Part shown: positions 23,387 through 34,169 of the stretch, in pieces
Position numbering within the stretch: the first letter of the stretch is position 1
How the letters are laid out: the number at the start of each line of letters is the position of its first letter
Origin: Isoetes taiwanensis
Taxonomy: Eukaryota > Streptophyta > Lycopodiopsida > Isoetales > Isoetaceae
Assembly: GCA_021234155.1 (NCBI GenBank)
Contig: JAJEKV010000003.1
Span: 32,287,166-32,351,165 of the forward strand
Reading direction: 5' to 3'
DNA: 64,000 bases
Notes under the pieces: model-generated
Told to the model about the DNA's origin: nothing
Seen by the model: the letters and a program-made list of their open reading frames with translations, nothing else
Databases searched by the model: none
Position numbers and translations under genes: made by a program

Positions 23387-24738
23387 AGGGTGCTAAACAG
23401 AAAATGCAAGTGTGCTGTGAAATGAAATGGCCGGAATGGTAGAAGGCAAATACTGCAAGGATTCATCTGCAAGCGCTCATAGTTTGCGAATAGTTTTAGA
23501 GCCTGAAGCAGCATCCATGTACTGCCAGAGGCAGCTTCATCATATTTCTCTACAAGTTGGAGACGAATTCATGGTTGTAGATATTGGGGGTGGAACTATT
23601 GACCTAGTTGTGCACAAAAAAGCCAACAACAATCTCTACCAAGTACATGAAGCAAGGAACTGTGGCCAAATGGGTGGAGGTACATTTGTACTCTAACTTC
23701 TTTCGCTACCTTTCTCAACAAATTGGTTGCTTTCCACAGTTTGGCTGGCAAGATCCGAACTGCTTTCTCAAGGTTCTTAAGTGGTGGTTTGAGAAAAAAT
23801 GCTCTTTCGATGGCTCTTCTTCATCTATTGGCATGGCTTAGGATATCCCCTCTAGGCTTTCTTCTGCTTTCAGAAAATATGATAAACTTAAGGGAATAGT
23901 TAGACCTGAATGTGAGTACGAAGAGTTTGAGCTCCCCATCCAAGTTTACAAGGACTTATTTGATACAGAAGTGGATAAAACGCTCCGGCTAATACAGCAA
24001 CAGTTGGAAGTATGTCCAGACGTGAAGTGGTTATTAGTAGTAGGAGGATTTTCTGATAACAGCTACATGATGAATCGAATAAAAGAACTGTTTTGTGACC
24101 AGGTAGAGAATATGATTGTCCCTGTTAATCCTGGAGCTTCTGTGTTGCATGGCGCTGTCAGGTTCCGTTTTCAATTAGATCTTGTTCTTTCTAGAATATC
24201 TAAGAAGACTTATGGAATGCAGATATCGCATAAGTTTAATGGCTGTCATTCTTTAGACCATGTATATACAGATGCATATGGGGTGCAGCTTTGTAAGGAG
24301 GTTTTTAACGCTTTTGTTAGAACAAATGAATCAGTCTTAATTGATTCTTGTGTTGTTCGTACTTACTGTCCAGTGGTTTATGGCCAGAAAGGGATGCACG
24401 TAAGCCTGTTTTCATCAGTTGCAGAATGTCCAATTTATACAACAGATCCAGGCTGTGTAGAAGAGCACAATTATGACATAGACATCTCACAGGACTTGCA
24501 CTTTGACAAAAAAAAGAAGATATTAGAAGTGAAGATGTGCTTCGGTGGAAGCACAATTGAAGTGACAGCAAGACGAATCAATTTTGGAAATCCAGAGCCA
24601 GAAAAGCTTTATTTTGTGAAGTTTGACACTGTGTGAAAGCTTTAACTTGCATTGAATACTGATTCTTGAATTTAAAGAATGCCAATCTGTTCAAGCTCTG
24701 GCTATCTTTGTCATATAGGTCTGTGTTCTTTCTGTCTT

Positions 24739-24744
24739 AATAAA
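24739..24744 (+). terminator. Polyadenylation-type signal downstream of HSPA12-like gene
   Basis: AATAAA lies about 100 bp after the TGA at 24634-24636, a normal spacing for a plant 3' end. No other support. Confidence 0.4.
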
Positions 24745-24965
24745 TTGAATATATGATTCGTGTGAGGATAAGTAGTCAATCATGCTCTACCTGTGAAAAG
24801 TTGTATTCAAACATGTGAAGAAATAAGAACCATGTCGTACGAAAAGACCCTTTGATCTTTTTTCCCGCCTCTTGATTCAAAATCAACACTCTCTTCTTAA
24901 CATATATAAGGCAGTCCCATTTTTTTTTTTATTCTAATATTTTTTCCCCAGCAATAAGTTTAGGG

Positions 24966-25005
24966 GCGACACGTGGATGAGTTTCTAAAGCGGCGACACG
25001 TGTCC
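24966..25005. promoter_or_regulatory. Pair of ACGTG boxes (ABRE/G-box-like)
   Basis: cgacacgtgg (about 24967) and cgacacgtgtcc (about 24994) lie 27 bp apart in an otherwise unannotated gap. ACACGTG cores bind bZIP and bHLH factors in plants. No convincing gene starts just downstream, so a function is unproven. Confidence 0.35.
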
Positions 25006-25009
25006 TTAA

Positions 25010-25676
25010 AACAAAATAAATTAAAAAAAAAAAAAAAGCTGCGTCCCTTTCTTGGTCTGCAAGCAATCCGGCAGGATTGCAATCCGGCCCTGCTCAACGG
25101 CATGGACTCATTCGAAGGCCCATCCTTCTGTTTCCACAAAGCCCAGGAAAAGGATCCGACATTCTTCCTCTGCAAGGAATCCTTCCTCTGCAACAATCCT
25201 TCAGACCGTCTTTGCCGCATTTGCTTTTCTCAAGCTTATTCCGCGCTAATCTTCAGAGGATTGCCAAGCGGCTCTTTTATTATGTGCATTCTGCTCTATT
25301 TGCACATCCGGAGCTCTGCAGAATGCAATCTATGGCTCAACGGCTGGACATTGGTAATTTTCTCTGGCTCTAGTTTAACGAGCTCACGGGTCATTTTTGG
25401 GAGTCTGAGAAATGTGGGTTATTGTGTGCTTGCCTGCAGATAATGCATCAGTGGAGATCATTGCTGTCAAAGCGGAGCCACGTTTCTAATTTGATAAAGT
25501 GAACATAAAGTGAACATTATTTCGACAAAGAGAGGATTCTCGATTCAGTTCTGATGCCATCGCAACTGGCATCCATTAAACCCTCAGACGGTTTTGTTGT
25601 GCATGTATTTATCCTTTGGAGCAACAAAGCACTTCGGTAATGACGAGGTAATTGCCTCTGTGTTTTTGGCATGTTA
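25010..25676. other. Non-coding gap before the Harbinger element
   Basis: An A-rich tract (25020-25037) is followed by an open plus-strand frame to 25443 with no recognisable domain and no homologue I know. I leave it uncalled. Confidence 0.35.
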
Positions 25677-26063
25677 GGCCGAAATCACACTATAGGCAAA
25701 ACTAAACAATTACGTGGCAAGTTTCGGCAGCAGGTAAAGCGTTAAAAGTTTTGGTCATGGAATGGGTATCACATTTATGACCGTCCAAACACTTACAAGT
25801 CATCTGCCACGTAATCAATTCTTCCTCTCACATCATAAACGGCTATTTGGAGACAAAATAATCGGCTTCTTCCTTCTGTTCCAGCATCTCCTCTCACGAA
25901 TTCTCACGAATTACAAATTGGATCTTCTTGGAACAGGTAAAGAATTTTATTTTTGTATCCTTTTCTTTTAACTTGTGGCAATTCCTTACGTTCTTCTTAA
26001 CTTTGCTTCAAATTAAAAGAACGATTCAACTATGGAGGAAGAAAACCTCTCAAGGAATCAGTA

Positions 26064-26400
26064 ATGATGGCAGGAAGGTTCTTCTTTTTCATGCTTCAGT
26101 TCACACATCTTGTTGCCAATGATGTTTCATATGATGATGAATCTTATGCACTCTATGTGCGAGTTCTAGCTTGGTTCAGAGCAGTAATGGAGGAAGCATA
26201 TACAAGAACTGTGGAGGGCGAGAACGATGGAAATTTTGCACTGCAGTCTCACAAAATTACCAATGTTGATGCCACGAGACGTAATGCTATCTCCAAAGTT
26301 TTGTTTGAGCACAAAACCAATGATCTCATTCAACAAATGTGGTGGCCATGGATTTATTGGAATCATCTTCATCATCATCATATTCGGATTTATGAAGCAA
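26064..26400 (+). CDS. Unrecognised exon-like frame in Harbinger element
   Basis: A plus-strand frame of about 110 codons contains DVSYDDESYALYVRVLAWF and FEHKTNDLIQQMWW. Its composition is protein-like, and a gtaact donor-like site follows near 26410. This is where the second Harbinger gene could lie, but I see no DDE signature (no DD-35-E spacing or GVVDCTH-like motif). It may be a leftover of the nuclease gene, a captured exon, or chance. Confidence 0.2.
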
Positions 26401-26587
26401 CCAATCAAGGTAACTATATCTTTGTCTTAAATCATACATGCATGTTACAATACACTAATATAACTTGTTCTAAATGTACAGGCTTAGTAGTTTCAAAGGC
26501 AAGGACATTTAATTGTAGCATCAACTCTCAAGTATAATCTCCAACGTGGAAGGACATGCCTGGATCAGATTATGTTATGTGCAGGGA

Positions 26588-26850
26588 CATGCAAGTTATA
26601 AATCTAACTCATGTGTATCTCTGTCATAATATATGATTTTCAGTGGACCCACAAGTTATAAATCTAACTAATGTGTATTTCTGTCATAATTTCTGATTTA
26701 CATGATTTACAGTGGACCCACAAGTTATAAATCTAACTAATGTGTATTTCTGTCATAATTTCTAATTTACAGTGGACCCACAAGTTATAAATCTAAGTAA
26801 TGTGTATCTCTGTCATAATTTATGATTTAGAGTGGACCCACTTCAAAGAG
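26588..26850. repeat. Tandem array, ~60-65 bp units
   Basis: Four to five units share the words acaagttataaatctaact and atgtgtatttctgtcataat, ending in cagtggaccc. The following 150 bp hold more decayed pieces (gtggacccacttc). It is non-coding. Confidence 0.85.
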
Positions 26851-26859
26851 CAGGGATTC

Positions 26860-27717
26860 GTGCATCTCTATTACAACTTGTGTGGAGTTTGCAGTATTTT
26901 TATCATAAATTGTGTTATGGATTCGTGTATCTCTATGTGGACCCACTTCCACAACTTGCTGTATTTTTACCATAAATTGTGTTTGAGTTACATAGGACCC
27001 ATTTTCAAATTTTATAATGTGAGTTTCTGTAATAACTTGAGCATTTCTGTATTTACTTGTGTGACCAATCACTTTCAATAGAATTGACTGAAGGACAAGC
27101 TTTAAATTATGCTTCTTGTCTCTTGTAAAGCATTGCTGCTAAAAGTATTGTTTTTGTTGTTATAGTCAATTATCCTGTTGCTCCAATTGAAGTGGCAGAT
27201 TTGTCATACCCAATGATGAAAGCTTGTAAGAATTAAAGGAACATGAAAACCAACAAAATGAATTTCATTGACCAAATGTTACATGTTTGATGATTTGAAT
27301 GCATTGCAGAACGGGTGCACATAGAGTTCCTTACCTTATATCAAACTTAATGTCATAGATGTGGTTAAATCAACAACATACACATTTAACATCAGAGCAA
27401 ACTATCAGACTAAAAAGTTTTTTACTGCTCACCAATTACAAAAGAAAGCAGCATAAGATAAATCTTGTTGGCATTTCAGCCATGTCAAAGTTACCCCAAT
27501 AATAGCTGTGATGTTTATAAAACTGAGCATTTGTCATTGTTCCAAAGCCTTTAACATCTGAAGTCCTATAAACTAATAATATGAATCTAGAAATGAACCA
27601 AATTGACTATTATGTGTTCTGATGAGCAAAGGTTAAAGTAGGATGAGCAATTAAATGCCTAGCACCAATCCAGCTCATAAAAAGGGCGTATCCTCATTTA
27701 TCCTCAACAATCAAAAT

Positions 27718-27718
<1 letters not shown>
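26860..27718. other. Harbinger interior, no gene recognised
   Basis: AT-rich sequence without a domain or repeat that I can name. Confidence 0.3.
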
Positions 27719-27756
<38 letters not shown>

Positions 27757-27881
27757 AAGGCAAGGTTGATGGGACTTGCACCCACCCACGTCTCCCACCC
27801 GATGGTAGCTAGTGGGTTTTGAACCTTGGTTGGTGTCACCCCAACCCAAGGCCTTACCACTAAACCACCACCGCGATGGGC
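27719..27881 (-). mobile_element. tRNA-derived SINE
   Basis: Read on the minus strand, it begins ggcccatcgcgg and has an A-box-like tggtttagtggtaagg and a B box (ggttcaaaacc) spaced as in a tRNA. It ends in an A tail of about 35 bases (the T run at 27721-27755). The 11-bp direct repeat caatcaaaata flanks it (27708-27718 and 27882-27892), as expected for LINE-driven insertion. The body of about 125 bp fits plant SINEs. The long unbroken A tail suggests a recent insertion. Confidence 0.9.
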
Positions 27882-28429
27882 CAATCAAAATATTCATAGT
27901 CAACCTTACGTGGTTTTTTTGCTTACTCTCTATATGCTCCATTAAAGCATGAGCATCAATCAAATCAACCTTTTTGGTTGTTTGTGTTTCACCCAAGAAT
28001 GTAAATATGTCATCAATCAAATTTATTTTTGCACATGCTTTTTCCATGCCCCAATGGATCTCACCTGCCACCAATGAAGTCCACCTCTTTCCAATGATGG
28101 TATATGTCACTATCACCAATAAAAGCTTTTGCCAAAAATAAGGTAATGATGATCAATAAAGACACCCAACCTATATTATGTGCATGCCTACGAAGTTAAC
28201 TTAGATGCTCCAATAAACTGTCCTCTTGTACAGACCTGTACATTTGCTGCTTGTACATCTTACCAAAAACAAACATAAAAGGATCAATAACATATAGAAG
28301 CAAAAGGTTGGTTTTGATATCTTATAAACTATTGAACAATGAACAAGGAATTCTCAGAAATTGGAAGTGCACCAGTAATGCACGTCTAACAGCTTTAGAT
28401 GAAATGTTTAACATTGTGTCAAACACATT

Positions 28430-29473
28430 TCATTTCATTCTCTCTAAAAATGCAGCAAAAAACTTTTGCATTTCTTCCATGACAATAAGTTTGCGGGCTT
28501 CATTCTCTTGCATCATATGCAACTTACGATCTTCATTTTCCCCGTGACGCTCTAAAGACTTCGTGAGCTCCTTTCCTGTTGCTAAAACATCTTCCATCAA
28601 TGATAAAGCAATTGCTCTCGTCTTCTTTTTCCCGCTTGTAAATTCAGGTGTCTCTTTCTTCACTATAACATCCTTCTTCAACTGATCATGATCTAGTATT
28701 TCAGAATTATCATCCACGTCTATTGCTCCTGCATGAACATGTTTTTTAACGTTGGCCCTATGGCCGAAATGAGGGCAGCTTTCTCGCCTGTCATTCCCAG
28801 AAACAGCATTCCAAGTGTTATCACTCTGGTACTGCTTGAAGACATATTGGAATTTCTTCCTGCATGCTTTGGAGTCTTTTTTAAAATCAGGACAAGTTGC
28901 AGCAACTCTAATACGTACCTTGTTCCACAAGTCTACGCCTTGTTTCGGTGGTGCAAGAAAATCTTCAATCATCTCACAACGTGCGTGAAGCAAAGCCACA
29001 ACGTGATGGTCGGGCCACATTCTAGGAGCAAGGTCATCCTCTTCTGCATATTCTTCTTTACAAACTTTACCATCAATCTGCTTCTCCTTCTTCTCCTTCT
29101 TCTTTGTGGCTTCATTGTTAGTCTTCGATGGGCGTCCTCTTTTCTTTGATGGAATAGGTTGTGGTAAAGGAATGGTTGAGGCATTTTGAGATAAAGGAAT
29201 TGTTGAGGCATTTTGAGATGTGGCAACTGAGCACATTTGCATTGATGGAAAAGAACCAGCTGGTGGATGATTTTGCATAAACGGAACTGTAGTAGGCGGA
29301 GTCACTTGGCGAGGAAGCAGATAAGGCATGGGTGAGCGTGTGGCAACAAATTGGTTTGTCGGATAAGGAAAAGTTGGATGACAATTTGAAGGTGGATAGC
29401 TTTCAGAGAAATGAAGAATTTGAATGTCACTGTCTTGTGTGCAAGGAACATATTCTGGCTGGCTTGCATCCAT
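28430..29473 (-). CDS. Myb/SANT-like (trihelix-type) DNA-binding protein of Harbinger element
   Basis: The open frame has 347 codons from MDASQPEYV. The N-terminal third is Pro/Ser/Gln-rich and low complexity with two copies of QNASTIPL. An AT-hook-like KKRGRPSK lies at about residue 114, followed by a basic stretch. The Myb/SANT-like domain follows (MWPDHHVVALLHARCEM, LWNKVRIRVAA, CRKKFQYVFKQYQSDN). An acidic linker and a C-terminal helix with heptad-like charge (ENEARKLIVMEEMQKFF) finish it. Harbinger elements encode such proteins, which bind the transposon ends and recruit the nuclease. The start chosen follows an acceptor-like tgctttcag; the frame can be extended 21 codons upstream through intron-like sequence. 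It is the only long intact protein frame in the window. Confidence 0.75.
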   Translation of the reverse strand: MDASQPEYVPCTQDSDIQILHFSESYPPSNCHPTFPYPTNQFVATRSPMPYLLPRQVTPPTTVPFMQNHPPAGSFPSMQMCSVATSQNASTIPLSQNASTIPLPQPIPSKKRGRPSKTNNEATKKKEKKEKQIDGKVCKEEYAEEDDLAPRMWPDHHVVALLHARCEMIEDFLAPPKQGVDLWNKVRIRVAATCPDFKKDSKACRKKFQYVFKQYQSDNTWNAVSGNDRRESCPHFGHRANVKKHVHAGAIDVDDNSEILDHDQLKKDVIVKKETPEFTSGKKKTRAIALSLMEDVLATGKELTKSLERHGENEDRKLHMMQENEARKLIVMEEMQKFFAAFLERMK

Positions 29474-29915
29474 CTGAAAGCAAAAGAAACTCTCTGATAC
29501 ACATAATTGAAAGCAAAAAAAAAGACTCTGATACACAAAATTTATAGTTGCATTTAGACAATCGTGGAAGAAGAATAGTAGATGATAACAAATTAGTGAA
29601 AGACTATTTCATACCGGAGAGAGAATGGAGGTCGAATTAGAATTGGTGCAGACGCAGTGGCTCCTATTCTGCACGAATATGGATGGCGCCAAATCTCCAA
29701 GAAGCGGTATGAGCTGGAGATTTTGTCGACGTGGTTGCCCGCCAAATCTTTGGACAGGCGGTGTTGCCCGTCAAAAATTCTCTGGGTGCCAAAACCGTGA
29801 CAAGGATTTGGGCACCGTAAGTGTGATGGCTTGGGTGCCTGAACGATACAGATGGCATTTTTGTATTGGTTTTTTTTTTAATGATGTTTAGTTGGGCTGT
29901 AATGTGATTTCGGCC

Positions 29916-31300
29916 TTATACAGTCATTGGAACACTGTGTATTGCTTCTCAAGGTACATTTTTTTGGTATTGGAATGTAGACAAGTAATCATTTGGTATA
30001 TTTTACTATGTTGTCATACCTAAACATGCAGTGTGGCTTTTTGTCTGCTGCCTACCTATTATAGAACGGCCTATGTAGATGGGAATGATATGCACAATTC
30101 TGGTCTGTTAGAAGTATAAAGAATGCCAAGTTTGGACTATGCTTAGCCTTCCTGCTGGATGGCTGCGAAACAGTTTTACAGTCGGGTAGAAATATGGCGA
30201 TAACTCTTAAATGGAAGCTGTGTTTTCTGCGGAAGAACATCCATCAGAAAGGTCACTGGAAGGTCCTTAATTGATGCTAGGCATCCATTTTCCAAATTCT
30301 TAGCATAAGTGGGCCAAAACAGTGCCAAATCAAGCAATGTCTTGCTGCCACAGTTTTACAGTTGGGTAGAAATATGGCCATAACTCCTAAACGAAAGCTC
30401 TATTGTCTGTGCAAGAACATGTACTGGAAAGATCATTGGACGGTCCACAAATGTTGCTAGGCATACATTTTTCAAATGCTTAGTATAAATGGGTCAAACC
30501 ACCAGGTATGTGCTCTTGAACTTGGTTTTTTACGGCTGCAACAAATTTTGTTATGGGCAGTTGAATGCTTGGTCTTCCTGAACAATGTATAGCTTTGTTC
30601 TTTGGAGCATGTTATACAGTCATTGGAACACTGTGTATCGCTTCTCTAGGTACATTTTTTTGGTATTGGAATGTAGACAAGTAATCATTTGGTATGTTTT
30701 ACTATGTTGTCATACCTAAACATGCGGTGTGGGCTTTTTGTCTGCTGCCTACCTATTATAGAACGGCCTATGTAGATGGGAATGATATGCACACTTCTGG
30801 TCTGTTAGAAGTATAAAGAATGCCAAGTTTGGACTATGCTTAGCCTTCCTGCTGGATGGCTGCGAAACAGTTTTACAGTCGGGTAGAAATATGGTGATAA
30901 TTCTTAAATGGAAGCTGCGTTTTCTGCGGAAGAACATCCATCAGAAAGGTCACTGGAAGGTCCTCAATTGATGCTAGGCATCCATTTTCCAAATTCTTAG
31001 CATAAGTGGGCCAAAACAGTGCCAAATCAAGCAATGTCTTGCTGCCACAGTTTTACAGTTGGGTAGAAATATGGCCATAACTCCTAAACGAAAGCTCTAT
31101 TGTCTCTGTGCAAGAACATGTACTGGAAAGATCATTGGACGGTCCACAAATGTTGCTAGGCATACATTTTTCAAATGCTTAGTATAAATAGGTCAAACCA
31201 CCAGGTATGTGCTCTTGAACTTGGTTTTTTACAGCTGCAACAAATTTTGTTATGGGCAGTTGAATGCTTGGTCTTCCTGAACAATGTATAGCTTTGTTAT
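29916..31300. repeat. Tandem duplication, two ~690-bp units with internal repeats
   Basis: Unit one (29916-30598) and unit two (30612-31296) both start tatacagtcattggaacact and end caatgtatagctttgtt, with very high identity. Each unit holds two diverged ~180-bp subrepeats, recognisable by acagttttacagt, gggtagaaatatggc and gcataagtgggccaaa/agtataaatgggtcaaa. Unit one starts exactly at the TTA flanking the Harbinger element. No coding capacity. Confidence 0.88.
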
Positions 31301-32729
31301 CTTTATGCTTTCCTTGGCAAGGGCTTCATGGCCTTGATCTTTAAGGAAAAAATACAGAAACAAGGTGTAGATCCACATGCAATCATTTTTTTTGAGTGCT
31401 TTGAAACTGTGCATTAGTGCCAAACCTAGAAGGTTGATTCATAATTAAATTAATTAGCAAGAATATCCAATTTTAAGAAGCATTAGCTCACAGGTATGGC
31501 AAATGTGAGAGCACAGCGCGGGCTTGCAGAATATTTGGTAATCATAGTGTCTTTTCTTCACATGCATTAATTTTTTTGTATGTCTTTGTAATGCTCTGAT
31601 ATTAGCACGGATTTCAAGCTCTAATTCTACATTTATCAGAAGGAAAATCTACAATGAAATAGAAGGAAGGTTTATAGAGACCTACAAATTTCTGTTGATC
31701 TCTTTGAATCATGTAGATTGCTCAATTGAAGCAAGAAAAAAACCTGAATTATGAAGTTGCCTAACAAAGTGGGTCTCTGAATGGAGTGCCTTCCATCATT
31801 CCAATGGGTGTATATGTTTGTTCAGCATAATTTGGACCACATGCAAGTGACCCAATCTGGAGCCTATCGACCACAATACGTTTTGCGGGTTACCATGAGC
31901 ATAAAAGGTGGAGTGCCACCTACAGTCCATAGTAGACACTAAGTTCTTTAGATAGAATAGAATACTATATGAAACTATCTCTGCGAATTCTTCTGCTATA
32001 TATAACTTCATACAGAGAGAACCTTATATGGTGCTATGTGATGAAACATATTTACTGAGCATTTATGCCATGCTTTAAATTAATGAAGAAGGGTGGATTG
32101 GATTTGTACTAAGTTTAAATTATGAAAAATGGAGAATGGTGTAGACGTGTAAATATATATCTCAACCTAGAAGAACGTTGATATCACAATCAAGTTATTG
32201 TATATTATGAGGCCTAGACCTCTTATTCTAGGACCTAGACCTCTTATGGCATAACAACGATGTCACGTTCCACCCTTGATTCTAGGGGCACAGAGGGCAA
32301 GTTGACCCCGGTGGACACACCATGAAGTGTAGTTACAAGCAACATCGGGTAGAATAGCAAAATGTCAAATAGCTGATTAAGAATGCAATGTAAAAATAAA
32401 TATAAAAATCGTGGTCTCTTAAGATATTCCTGGCAACACTCTTGGAAGATAATTTTGGCAACAATCTTGAGAATTTGGCATAGGTGGCACGACATAATTG
32501 GCTCATGCACTTGAAATGCTTGCAACCAAACTTTAAGTTGCAAGAACGGATAGAAAGTGGACGAAACCTGCAGAAATAGGTTAAGTGATCATGACGATGT
32601 GAAATGGACTTTGGTTGCATGTAATGCATGTGCCTTAGTACACCAAATTTGCATACATTTGCAGACTGATATTCAAACTGTGTCAAGCATGCATCATTTT
32701 TCCAAACATCGTTCTCATTTAGATTATCG
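31301..32729. other. Non-coding, no gene recognised
   Basis: AT-rich sequence between the tandem duplication and the hAT1 left target duplication. Minus-strand frames at 32244-32686 show no motif I can defend. Confidence 0.35.
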
Positions 32730-33459
32730 TTCTCATCCAGTGTTGTCAGGTACGTCAGGTACGATACGGGTACGGTACGTATTTAACGTACTAATACGGG
32801 TTCCATACCTCCTAGTTTAAAAGTACTTTAAATACGTTTTTCGTATTTGTTAAATACTTGTAAAATACGTAAAATACGTACTTAACGTATAGTACGTTAA
32901 GTACTTCATGCCAATTTTTAAAAACAGTTCTAAATTCTGAAATAGCTGCAATTACAATAGATTTTCAGCTTCAAGCAACAGATCAAGCAACAGATCATAC
33001 TATAGTCTCCATAAATATTTGTTTTCTCAAAAACTTTAGCTAAGAGTAGCTATATTTAATGTTTGCATTCTCCATAATGAAACTTAAAGTTTGAAAGCTT
33101 AAACAAAATATGCTTAAAATAAGAAAAAGAGAATCGATCAAAGTCCATCATCCCCTTCCTCGTCATCTTCATCCTCAGACTCGGTTTCGGAGGATGACTT
33201 CCACACAAGCTCCTCATCTGTAAGCTCCTCATCTGTGCCAACTTCTTCTTCTTCAATCACATCTAGATTTTCTTCAGGTAAACCAGCAGATGTAATGGAT
33301 CGCGTTACTCTCCTGCTACGAGTAGACCTGTCACTACCTCCTCTTCGTCTACGTCTACCAATTCGGCTAGTAGAGGCTCCTCGAGATGATGATGCCATAT
33401 CTCTCGTCATCACACTGACCCCAATTTTTGGTCCACAGTTGTTTTTTAGTTGTACGGAA

Positions 33460-34160
33460 GTGTTGTTTTATGCCAAAAACAACACCAAAATGACCCCAAA
33501 AGTCCACGTGGCCCGTTTATCCGGATTTGCACAAAGAGACAGTGGTTTTTTGGCAAAAAATTCCACTGTGGTTTTTCTGGCAGCTTTTTGTTTTTGATCA
33601 ACGTGTCCTTTTTTTCACTATTGTTTTTCACGAACTTTTGTCAACGTGTGGTTTTTTCTTGACTGTTGTTTTTTGGAGGAGCCACGCGTTGTTTGTATTC
33701 CAAAAAACACATGTAGATTTGAATATTAATACGTGGAAAATTGAAAAAGAATAGTTTTTTTTTTCCTTTTCAATGTGTGTTGTTTTGTTTTCTCCACTTG
33801 TAGTTCTTTAAGTTAACATTGTTTTCACAAAAGAAAATACGTAATATCTAAGAAATCCACATGTATTATTTTAGAATAATTGTTGTTTTCAAATGTTGTT
33901 TTACTACGACAATATGTAGTTATTAGATATACCTTTTTTTCTATATGTATTATGTTTTTTCTTTACATGTTGGTTTTAAAAGTTATTATTGTTTTCTTAA
34001 AAAACAATACGTAGTTTTAAAGAAACCCACATATAGGGAACATTGTTTTCCTTGATTTGATATGTAGCTATTAAGAAGTAGACACGTTGTTTCTTAATAT
34101 AGCTGTTGTCTCAATGAAATAAAATATATGTGGCTTTTATTTAAATTTAGAGAAACAACC
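33460..34160. repeat. Left subterminal repeat zone of the giant element
   Basis: Short diverged units combine ttgtttt with acacatgtag, cacatgtatta, atatgtag, acgtagtt or similar words every 40-60 bp. The acatgtag word is shared with the right subterminal zone. Such zones bind the transposase in CACTA elements; here this is inferred. Confidence 0.65.
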
Positions 34161-34169
34161 TGTTTGGTC

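Larger units (their letters stand above)
16050..24636 (+). pseudogene. HSPA12-type HSP70-like gene, split by two transposons
   Basis: HSPA12 proteins are divergent members of the HSP70/actin ATPase superfamily. The coding pieces are 16050-16289 (starts MDPAVVVGLDFGTTYSGFAF, phosphate-1 motif), 19228-19519 (FKLLLAPDST, VQWCITVPAIWDE) and 23387-24636 (ASAHSLRIVLEPEAA, VVDIGGGTIDLVVH phosphate-2 motif, LLVVGGFSDNSYM adenosine motif, LHGAVRF). Joined, they give about 590 codons, close to HSPA12 length, with no sign of introns. Removing the TA-flanked element reads TEAI-KGTGYASVNL; removing the CACTA element reads WDE-GAKQKMQV. Further damage: a 5-bp aaatg duplication (23420-23429), an indel near 23690 between MGGGTFV and SNFFRYLSQQ, and a TAG at 23839-23841. 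It is thus a pseudogene as sequenced. The start is the first ATG before the family's N-terminal motif. A polyadenylation-type AATAAA is at 24739-24744. Confidence 0.92.
25677..29915 (-). mobile_element. PIF/Harbinger-type element with Myb/SANT ORF
   Basis: The left end begins GGCCGAAATCACACTATAGG and the right end, inward, GGCCGAAATCACATTACAGC; similarity continues through aactaaaca. It is flanked by TTA (25674-25676 and 29916-29918), the typical PIF/Harbinger target. It is 4239 bp. It encodes a Myb/SANT-like protein on the minus strand, the usual accessory ORF of this superfamily, but I find no DDE nuclease. A SINE and a short tandem array are nested in it. Confidence 0.85.

Noticed and set aside
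24973-25443. 156-codon plus-strand frame as a gene
   Set aside because: It starts in an A-rich tract giving poly-lysine and has overlapping frames of similar length. No domain is recognised.
27694-28119. 141-codon minus-strand frame ending in poly-lysine
   Set aside because: It runs through the SINE and its A tail (the lysines). The upstream part has no recognised domain.
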